Part shown: positions 1 through 5,539 of the stretch, piece by piece
Numbering within the stretch: position 1 is the first letter of the stretch
Layout: each line of letters starts with the position of its first letter
Assembly: GCA_038757945.1 (NCBI GenBank)
Contig: JBCDGJ010000194.1
Span: forward strand, 1-8,614
DNA from: CALHVX01 sp038757945
Lineage (GTDB): Bacteria; Pseudomonadota; Gammaproteobacteria; Pseudomonadales; Azotimanducaceae
Reading direction: 5' to 3'
DNA: 8,614 bases
Notes under the pieces: generated by a model
Databases searched by the model: none
What the model was told of the DNA's origin: nothing
What the model saw: only the letters and a program-made list of their open reading frames with translations
Position numbers and translations under genes: made by a program

Positions 1-12
1 CGGCCGAGTGAC

Positions 13-1191
13 GTGACCCGACCGCACGATGCCTACTTCTCTGCCCTGAATTCGCTGCTGCGTAGCGAGGGGCCGGGCCACCCGGTACTGCTCGTCGATC
101 GGCAGCGTCTGCTCGAAAATGTGGACGTCCTCGCCCGCTCCGTTGGTCCCGACAAAACCTATCGCGTGGTGGTCAAATCGCTGCCTTCGATTCCGCTGCT
201 GAAGGCCGTGATGGACCGCGCCCGCACGCGTGCGCTGATGGTCTTCCACCAGCCGTTTCTGAACCTGGTGGCTACGGAGCTACCGGCGGCGGACGTGCTG
301 ATCGGCAAGCCGCTGCCCGTCAGTGCAGTGCGACGCTTCTACGCCCAGCTGGCGCCAGGCGCGTTCAATCCCGCCGAGCAGGTGCAGTGGCTCGTCGATA
401 CGCCGGAACGGCTCGAGCAGTATCAGGCGCTGGCCCGCGAGCTCGGTATCCACCTGCGCATCAACTTCGAAATCGACGTGGGGCTGCATCGCGGTGGCCT
501 GCCGGAGGCCGCTGCGCTGCAGCCGCTGCTGGCAACCATCGCGAGCGACCCGAAGCATCTTTCTTTCGCAGGATTAATGGGTTACGAGCCACACCTCACA
601 GGCACGACAGACGTCGATGTGCCCGCTGCGCAGGCCGTACTCGAGTCTTATCGTGGCTTTGTGGACGTTGCCCGTGCCGCTGGCCATGACCCGGCCAGGC
701 TCACGCTGAACGGCGCCGGCAGCCATACGCTCCGGCTCTACGAGCGCGATACGCTCCTGAACGATCTTTCCGCGGGCTCCGGGGTTGTTAAGCCAACGGA
801 TTTTGATACGGCGCTGCTCGATGACAACACCCCGGCCCTGTTCATCGCGACACCCGTGCTCAAGCGCTACGACCGCCTGACCGCTCCAATTTCGAAAACG
901 GTCACCGACCTGATGCAGTGGTGGGACCCCAACCGCCGCCGTCTCTACTTCATCTATGGCGGCTACTGGAAGGCCCGGTACGTCTCGCCCTCCAACGTGC
1001 CGGACCCCATTTACCACTCGACCAACCAGGAGCCGCTCAGTACTTCCGAAGCGGTCGGCCTTGAGCCCGACGACCACGTGTTCCTGCGCCCGACGCAGAG
1101 CGAATTCGTGATGCTGCAGTTCGGGGATCTGCGGGTGGTGGAGGACGGCGCTTTCGTGGATCGCTGGCCCATCTTTGTACCGACCGCCTAA
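13..1191 (+). CDS. DSD1-like / alanine racemase-fold PLP-dependent enzyme (possibly 5'-incomplete)
   Basis: Encodes about 392 residues resembling fold-type III PLP enzymes (alanine racemase N-terminal barrel; D-threonine aldolase / D-serine dehydratase group). The probable Schiff-base lysine is K55 in RVVVKSLPS, at the end of the first strand after LLVDRQRLLENV. NFEIDVGLHRGG (about 149-160) and GLMGYEPHL (about 188-196) match the conserved barrel strands, and NGAGSHT is in the place of the usual glycine-rich phosphate-binding loop. Family members act on D-amino acids or beta-hydroxy-D-amino acids in the cytoplasm. The C-terminal metal motif of D-threonine aldolases and eukaryotic-type D-serine dehydratases (His-x-Cys or His-x-Asp) is not seen; the segment reads FVDRWPIF, so the reaction cannot be named. 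The GTG at 13 is the first start visible, but the frame stays open to the window edge and no clear ribosome binding site precedes it, so the true start may lie upstream. It lies 51 bp before the acyl-CoA dehydrogenases and may be co-transcribed. Family sure, substrate unknown. Confidence 0.8.
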   Translation: MTRPHDAYFSALNSLLRSEGPGHPVLLVDRQRLLENVDVLARSVGPDKTYRVVVKSLPSIPLLKAVMDRARTRALMVFHQPFLNLVATELPAADVLIGKPLPVSAVRRFYAQLAPGAFNPAEQVQWLVDTPERLEQYQALARELGIHLRINFEIDVGLHRGGLPEAAALQPLLATIASDPKHLSFAGLMGYEPHLTGTTDVDVPAAQAVLESYRGFVDVARAAGHDPARLTLNGAGSHTLRLYERDTLLNDLSAGSGVVKPTDFDTALLDDNTPALFIATPVLKRYDRLTAPISKTVTDLMQWWDPNRRRLYFIYGGYWKARYVSPSNVPDPIYHSTNQEPLSTSEAVGLEPDDHVFLRPTQSEFVMLQFGDLRVVEDGAFVDRWPIFVPTA

Positions 1192-1231
1192 AATCACCGT
1201 CCTGAGACCTTTCTGCTGTTTCTGCCCCATT

Positions 1232-1240
1232 AAGGAGGAG
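1232..1240 (+). promoter_or_regulatory. Strong Shine-Dalgarno that fixes a TTG start
   Basis: AAGGAGGAG lies just upstream of TTG 1243-1245, with 4 bases between AAGGAGG and the codon. No ATG or GTG in this frame gives an equally good start with the complete N-terminal helix, so the near-consensus site supports the rare TTG start of the first acyl-CoA dehydrogenase. Confidence 0.75.
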
Positions 1241-1242
1241 CC

Positions 1243-2454
1243 TTGAGCGCCACTGCGCCTACCGCTCACGAACTCGACGAATTCCGCCGCGAGGTCAACG
1301 CCTGGCTGGTCGAGAACAAGCCTGCCGATCCGGGTTTCCTGCTGCCCATGACCTTCATGGAGGTGGGTTCCGATGCGCAGCTCGATTTTCTGCGCGAGTG
1401 GCAGCACAAGCTCTGGAGCGCTGGCTACCTGGGCATGGCCTGGCCTAAGGAGTACGGCGGGCAGGGTATGGATGCCGCTTTTCAGGTCACGGCGGATTCC
1501 GAGATGCGTCGCGTCGGCGTGCCGATCGCTTTCAATGTGATCGGCCTCGGCTGGGCCGGGCCCCTGATCCTGCACCGGGGCACGCACGAGCAGAAGGCCA
1601 GGTATCTGAAGAACATCCTGAGCGCAGAAGACATCTGGTGTCAGGGCTTCTCCGAGCCCGATCATGGTTCGGACCTCGGCAGCGCGCAGACGCGGGCGGT
1701 GCGCGACGGTAATGAGTACGTGATCAACGGCACCAAGATCTGGACCACCATGGGCAACTACGCCCGCTACATGATTCTGCTCGCCCGCACCGATCCGGAT
1801 ACGGAACGCAAATACGACGGGCTGTCCTTCTTCCTGGCCCCCATGGACGTGCCGGGGATCGATCCGCGGCCGATCCAGAAGCTGACCGGCGAGTACGGCT
1901 TTACCGAAACGTTCTTCACCGATGCGCGCATCCCCGCCACCTGCCTCATGGGTGAAGAGGGCGATGGTTGGAAGATCGCCATGCAGACGCTGCAGTACGA
2001 ACGCGGTGCGGTGGCCGGTGCTGCCGGCGGCCTCGGCCAGGTACGCGTGTCGATGGACGACGTGGTGGCTGCCCTTAAAGGAGTCGAGCGTGACGGTCGG
2101 CCGGTGCTCGAAGACCCGGCGATTCGCGACGAGCTGGTGCAGCTGCTGATCGAGGAAAAGGCGAACGCCCTGGGCGCACGTCGTTCGGCAATTCCAGCCT
2201 TGAGCTCCGACTACCCGTTCTCCCTGAACCTGTTCGGCAAGCTGCGCGTGACCGAGCATGCGCGCCGCATGCGGCAGTTTGCCGTTCGTGCCCAGGGCGC
2301 CCACGGTGGCCTGTACGTGGGCGATCCGCAGGCGATCGCCGGCGGCTTCTGGCAGCGGGCTTACCTGAACAACTTCTCCTCCACCATTGGCGGTGGCACC
2401 AGCCAGGTGCAGGCCAACATCGTCGGCGAGCGCGTGCTCGGCCTGCCGAAGTAA
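1243..2454 (+). CDS. Acyl-CoA dehydrogenase, catalytic-glutamate subunit of a probable heteromeric pair
   Basis: A 403-residue acyl-CoA dehydrogenase, which would oxidise an acyl-CoA to the 2,3-enoyl-CoA with FAD and pass electrons to electron-transfer flavoprotein. Domains in order: N-terminal helical (about 8-128), middle beta domain with FSEPDHGSDLGS (136-147) and KIWTT (165-169) for flavin and substrate binding, then the C-terminal helical domain ending in GTSQVQANIVGERVLGLPK. E253 in QYERG aligns by motif with the catalytic base of isovaleryl-CoA and long-chain acyl-CoA dehydrogenases. The alternative glutamate position before GTS is glycine (G384). The RKxFG motif that contacts the partner subunit's FAD is missing; the region reads DGRPVLEDP (285-293). 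This matches FadE29-like subunits, which need a second subunit. The next gene begins 16 bp downstream and encodes a complementary dehydrogenase. Family assignment is firm; the heteromer is inferred from motifs and the substrate is unknown. Confidence 0.93.
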   Translation: MSATAPTAHELDEFRREVNAWLVENKPADPGFLLPMTFMEVGSDAQLDFLREWQHKLWSAGYLGMAWPKEYGGQGMDAAFQVTADSEMRRVGVPIAFNVIGLGWAGPLILHRGTHEQKARYLKNILSAEDIWCQGFSEPDHGSDLGSAQTRAVRDGNEYVINGTKIWTTMGNYARYMILLARTDPDTERKYDGLSFFLAPMDVPGIDPRPIQKLTGEYGFTETFFTDARIPATCLMGEEGDGWKIAMQTLQYERGAVAGAAGGLGQVRVSMDDVVAALKGVERDGRPVLEDPAIRDELVQLLIEEKANALGARRSAIPALSSDYPFSLNLFGKLRVTEHARRMRQFAVRAQGAHGGLYVGDPQAIAGGFWQRAYLNNFSSTIGGGTSQVQANIVGERVLGLPK

Positions 2455-2458
2455 GCAC

Positions 2459-2464
2459 GAGGAG
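2459..2464 (+). promoter_or_regulatory. Shine-Dalgarno choosing ATG 2471
   Basis: GAGGAG sits 6 bases upstream of ATG 2471. It shows that the second acyl-CoA dehydrogenase starts here. The open frame extends 28 codons further, to 2387, but that extension lies inside the coding end of the previous gene and encodes no family sequence. Confidence 0.8.
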
Positions 2465-2470
2465 CCCACC

Positions 2471-3607
2471 ATGAGCGCCGTACTCGAATTCACCGAGGAT
2501 CAGAGCCTGATTCTCGACGGCGCCCGCGTGTTCTGCGCCGAGCGTTCGCCCATCACGGCCGTTCGCGCGCTGCTGGATGATCCCGCGGGCTACGATCCTG
2601 CCGTGTGGCAGGAGATGGTTGAGCTGGGCTGGCCAGCGCTGGCGATCCCCGAAGCCTATGGTGGCGCTGGGCTTGGGATCGGCAGCACCGTGCCGCTCGC
2701 TGAGTCCATGGGCCGGGCGTTGCTGTCGACACCGTTCTTCAGCGTCACGCTTGCGGCGCAGGCCGTGCTGCGCGCGGGCACCGAGGCGCAGCAGTCACGC
2801 TGGCTGCCTGAGCTGGCCAGCGGCACCATCGCAACGCTTGCGCTGCTCGATGGCGGCGACTGGGGTGCGCCGACCACAACCTGCTCGGCTACCCGCGAGG
2901 GAGACACCGTGCGGCTGGCCGGTGCCAAACACTTTGTTGCAGACGCGAGCGTTGCGCAGGCGTTTCTGGTCTGGTGTGTCGTCGATGGCGCGGACGCGCT
3001 GCTCTGGGTACCGCGCGCAGCCCTCGGTGCTGATGCCATCACGGCCAACGTCGTGATTGATCAGACCAAGCGCGCCGGGACCGTGGCGTTGACCGGGGTC
3101 ACCGTACCCGCCGACCACTTGCTCGATCCGGCGCGCACCGCGGCGACGCTGCGTGATCTGCGTTTGCTCGGGGCCATGCTCACAGCCGCCGAGGCGACCG
3201 GCAGCGCAGGGGCCTGCCTCGATGTGGTCGTCGACTACCTGAAAACGCGGAAGCAGTTTGGCCAGCTCATCGGCAGCTACCAGGCGCTCAAGCATCCGAC
3301 GGTCGACATCCTCAATGCCATGGACGGCGCCCGCTCCCTCATCTACCACGCCGCAACGGTGGTCGGGGAAGCCCCCCTGAACGCGGATGCCGAAGTCGCC
3401 TGCCGCATGGCCAAGGTCCAGGCCAGCGACGCGCTCGCTTTTGCCGGCGATCGGGCTGTGCAGTTCCACGGTGGCATGGGGTTCACCTACGAGTGCGATG
3501 CCCAGCTCTACATTCGCCGAGCACAGTGGCTGGCCCAGCTGTTCGGTGATCCTGCACACCACCGGCGTCGGCTGGCGCCGCTGCTGCTGGACGACCGTAC
3601 GCCGTAA
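2471..3607 (+). CDS. Acyl-CoA dehydrogenase, non-catalytic partner subunit (FadE28-like)
   Basis: A 378-residue acyl-CoA dehydrogenase family protein. The N-terminal domain (FTEDQSLILDGARVF, 7-21; IPEAYGGAGLG, 59-69) and the C-terminal helical domain are clear. RKQFGQLI (260-267) and QFHGGMGFTYE (331-341) are well kept; in this family they contact the FAD held by a neighbouring subunit. The middle domain is degenerate: LALLDGGDWGAP replaces the usual F-EP-GSD loop and AKHFVADA replaces KIWTT. Counting back 26 residues from R260 puts G234 at the helix position of the IVD/LCAD-type catalytic glutamate, and the C-terminal site reads QLFGDPAHH, so neither known glutamate position is filled. The subunit probably cannot act alone and completes the active site of the preceding gene product, as in alpha2-beta2 FadE28-FadE29 enzymes. 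The 16-bp gap supports co-translation. It ends 126 bp before the convergent lipoprotein gene. Confidence 0.92.
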   Translation: MSAVLEFTEDQSLILDGARVFCAERSPITAVRALLDDPAGYDPAVWQEMVELGWPALAIPEAYGGAGLGIGSTVPLAESMGRALLSTPFFSVTLAAQAVLRAGTEAQQSRWLPELASGTIATLALLDGGDWGAPTTTCSATREGDTVRLAGAKHFVADASVAQAFLVWCVVDGADALLWVPRAALGADAITANVVIDQTKRAGTVALTGVTVPADHLLDPARTAATLRDLRLLGAMLTAAEATGSAGACLDVVVDYLKTRKQFGQLIGSYQALKHPTVDILNAMDGARSLIYHAATVVGEAPLNADAEVACRMAKVQASDALAFAGDRAVQFHGGMGFTYECDAQLYIRRAQWLAQLFGDPAHHRRRLAPLLLDDRTP

Positions 3608-3733
3608 GCCTGGGCTTTGCGGGTGCTGCGCTTGAGGCTCGCCGCATCGAGGTAGCGTCGGACTGCTTGTCTCGGCAGCAATGCTGAGCGCCGCAAGGGG
3701 GCAGGCCCTCTGCCTCGGGTGGCCGGAGCGCTA
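3608..3733. other. Convergent intergenic region without a clear terminator
   Basis: This 126-bp gap separates the 3' ends of the acyl-CoA dehydrogenase block and the minus-strand cassette. Small inverted repeats are visible (GGCAG/CTGCC, 3700-3714, 5-bp stem; CAGCA/TGCTG, 3676-3686). None is followed by a T-run on either strand. No intrinsic terminator can be supported and no small gene was recognised. Confidence 0.5.
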
Positions 3734-4513
3734 TCAATCGACGTCGGGAAGGGGCCCTGGGTCGGGCGCTGGCGATTCCGCTCTGGACGCACCTGCAAGG
3801 CTCGCGATGGCGGCATCGATGGCGTCGGCATTCTGCCGTCCGGGCTGCGAGGCGCGATACCGCTCGAGTTCCGGAAGCACCGCCGCCGCCGCTGGGCCAA
3901 TGCCGCCGAGCGCGTTTGCCACCGGCGGAACGAGGTCCTCGTAGCCTTCGCCGATGCGTTCTGCGAGCAGGCTCATCAACGCCGGTGCAGCGCTGCCTGC
4001 GTCTGCGCCAATGGTGCCGAGCGCGGTAGCGATCGCACGGATCTGCGTCAGCGCTTCGAACAGGGCGTCAAAGTGCGCATCATCGGCAGCGGCCGGGTCG
4101 GCCGCCTGCAGCGCCCGATAGCTGGTCAGCTCCTGATCGAGTTCTGCCCGCAGGATCGCCACCGCATCTGTGGCCGTGTCTGTGGCCGTGTCTGTAGCAG
4201 TGCCGGAGACCTGCCAGAGGCTCAACGCTGCCGCCACGCGCACGGCCGCACTGCTGTCCGCGCGCGCGGCGGTCTCGAGCGAGCTACGAGCCGTTGCAGC
4301 TGTGGGTCCGTTGGCGCCGAGATCCGCGGCTGCTGCCCGACGATCTGCAACGCCGCCGCTTTCCAGCGTCCGAAGCAGCACGGCCAGATCGGTCTCGATC
4401 GCTCGGGTTGCGGCCGGCTCGTTGCCCGGTGGCCGTTCACTCATCTCGGCACTGCACGAACTTGCGATCAGGATAACGCAGATGGCAATGGCGTATCGGA
4501 ATCCAGCGATCAT
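3734..4513 (-). CDS. Predicted lipoprotein with HEAT-like repeats
   Basis: A 259-residue protein. It begins with a short n-region (Arg6), a hydrophobic stretch (about 7-17) and IASSC ending at Cys20. This is a plausible but non-ideal lipobox, because the -3 residue is Ala rather than Leu. Ser at +2 would favour outer-membrane retention under the enterobacterial Lol rule. The mature part is alanine-rich and helical. Units of the form ALG-IG--A--A-P-L recur near 63-80 (AADLGANGPTAATARSSL), 163-183 and 200-216, as in HEAT/PBS-lyase-like repeats, which usually bind proteins. A TATD microrepeat (105-116) separates the first helical block from the second, and the tail (247-259) is Pro/Asp-rich. It is the last gene of the minus-strand cassette, 39 bp after the preceding stop. 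Start ATG 4513 follows GGGGTGAG, a weak ribosome site. Function unknown; envelope anchoring, scaffolding or protection against the upstream protease-like protein are guesses from context. Confidence 0.8.
   Translation of the reverse strand: MIAGFRYAIAICVILIASSCSAEMSERPPGNEPAATRAIETDLAVLLRTLESGGVADRRAAAADLGANGPTAATARSSLETAARADSSAAVRVAAALSLWQVSGTATDTATDTATDAVAILRAELDQELTSYRALQAADPAAADDAHFDALFEALTQIRAIATALGTIGADAGSAAPALMSLLAERIGEGYEDLVPPVANALGGIGPAAAAVLPELERYRASQPGRQNADAIDAAIASLAGASRAESPAPDPGPLPDVD
4167..4202 (-). repeat. 12-bp tandem repeat, three copies, coding TATD
   Basis: On the plus strand TCTGTGGCCGTG occurs twice exactly (4167-4178, 4179-4190), followed by a third copy with two substitutions (4191-4202). 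Read on the minus strand it encodes (TATD)3 in frame within the HEAT-like lipoprotein. Copy number can change without a frameshift, so this is a likely length-variable spacer. Confidence 0.85.
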
Positions 4514-4552
4514 TGCTCACCCCATGTCACCTCAGCTGGCGGCTACGTGGAC

Positions 4553-5518
4553 TCAATCTTCGTCCCAATGCAGCAGATCGGTCTGCTCCTCATTGTAACA
4601 GCGGTCCACGTAGTCACCCTGTTCGTCGGTCAAAGTGCCGCCGTAGAACTGAACCGCACGCGCACAGCGGGTCAGGTATTTTCCAGCATCCTTCTGATCA
4701 TCCTCCGATAGTGGTTCCTGCTTCTTTGCCCGGGCAATGACGATGTCGAGGTTTTCGGACATGGATGTCGCCAGCTGCTCCGGGCTGGTTTCGTTGGAGT
4801 CGCGCTGCAGCATCAGCGCCGCCCAGGCGGGCAGATCGAGGTAAGGATTTCGTTCCAGCTGCAGGTAGCGCAGGGTCAGCAGCTGGCGTTGCCGGCGTAG
4901 CTCCGTGGTACCGGCGATCTCTGTCTTTCCGCTCCTCGCCTTCAGCACCGAGACCAGCCGGTCATCGCGCAGGTCCTCGAGCCGGTAGTACTCAACCAGG
5001 GCGTCGTCTTCCTCGCGCTCAACCGCGGGCTCGAGAGCCTGCATGCGGCGTTCCAGAAGCTGGGTCGTGACGGTTGGATCCACGTTGTCCGGGAGATGAA
5101 AGCTGAGATCGATCAGCCGCGTCAGCAGGCACTCCGGATGTGCCGCCAGCTCGAAGTAGAACTCGACGAGGCGCGGTGCGGCGATCTGCGGATACATGAG
5201 ATCGCAGTAGATCATCAGCGCGCTTGCGGCTCGCTCCCAGTCATCACGTTCCTCGATGGTCCGGAGGGCTTGCGCTGCCACCGCACCGCTGTGCTGGCGC
5301 AGATCAAAGAACCGCATCACGATGCCGAGCCGGCTGATCTCCTGGTAGTCCAGCTCCTCGCCGTCCAGCATCCGGCCGACGAAGTCAGCCGCGTCTTCCG
5401 GGTTGGCGCGCTTCGGCAGCGCAACGGGCATATCGAAGTCGCCCGAAAGGACGAAGGCGAGCAGGGCCTGCTGGGCGGGGCGCTGTTCGAGAAAACCGTC
5501 TGGTGGCACCGGCAGCAT
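4553..5518 (-). CDS. Uncharacterised soluble acidic helical protein
   Basis: A 321-residue protein I do not recognise. It has no signal peptide or membrane segment and appears almost entirely helical, with many acidic and arginine residues. Notable stretches are GRMLDGEELDYQEISRLG (48-65), a Tyr/Cys/Phe-rich middle (IYCDLMYPQIAAPRLVEFYF, 103-122), a charged helix around ALEPAVEREEDDALVEYYRLE (161-181) and an acidic end, HWDED. Cysteines are at 105, 130, 285 and 307, not in a metal-binding spacing. The all-helical make-up would suit a TPR/ARM-like or chaperone-like binding protein, but no repeat signature is clear. Start ATG 5518 is preceded by GAGGGA with a 6-base spacer, which supports it. 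It begins 21 bp after the stop of the LysM-peptidase gene and ends 39 bp before the lipoprotein gene, so the three are probably one operon. The conserved-looking coding frame makes a real gene very likely; the function is unknown. Confidence 0.8.
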   Translation of the reverse strand: MLPVPPDGFLEQRPAQQALLAFVLSGDFDMPVALPKRANPEDAADFVGRMLDGEELDYQEISRLGIVMRFFDLRQHSGAVAAQALRTIEERDDWERAASALMIYCDLMYPQIAAPRLVEFYFELAAHPECLLTRLIDLSFHLPDNVDPTVTTQLLERRMQALEPAVEREEDDALVEYYRLEDLRDDRLVSVLKARSGKTEIAGTTELRRQRQLLTLRYLQLERNPYLDLPAWAALMLQRDSNETSPEQLATSMSENLDIVIARAKKQEPLSEDDQKDAGKYLTRCARAVQFYGGTLTDEQGDYVDRCYNEEQTDLLHWDED

Positions 5519-5539
5519 GATGGTTCCCTCAGTCGTCGC

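Noticed and set aside
1210..1225. TTTCTGC repeated at 9-bp spacing upstream of the first acyl-CoA dehydrogenase
   Set aside because: It is short and only two copies, has no palindromic character and no nearby promoter match, so chance is likely.
2387..2470. 28-codon N-terminal extension of the second acyl-CoA dehydrogenase
   Set aside because: It lies within the end of the preceding gene, encodes no family sequence, and ATG 2471 has a good GAGGAG site at proper spacing.
574..2493. Very long minus-strand open frame (639 codons) opposite the PLP enzyme and first acyl-CoA dehydrogenase
   Set aside because: It spans two well-supported plus-strand genes and their intergenic gap. The translation is rich in His, Arg and Gly with no domain. 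It is a typical antisense shadow of GC-rich genes.
3700..3714. Inverted repeat as a bidirectional terminator
   Set aside because: The stem is only 5 bp and no T-run follows on either strand.
3719..4711. Plus-strand open frame of 330 codons opposite the lipoprotein gene
   Set aside because: The translation is rich in Arg, Cys and Trp with no recognisable domain, whereas the minus strand gives a signal peptide, lipobox and HEAT-like units in frame. It also runs into the 321-residue gene.
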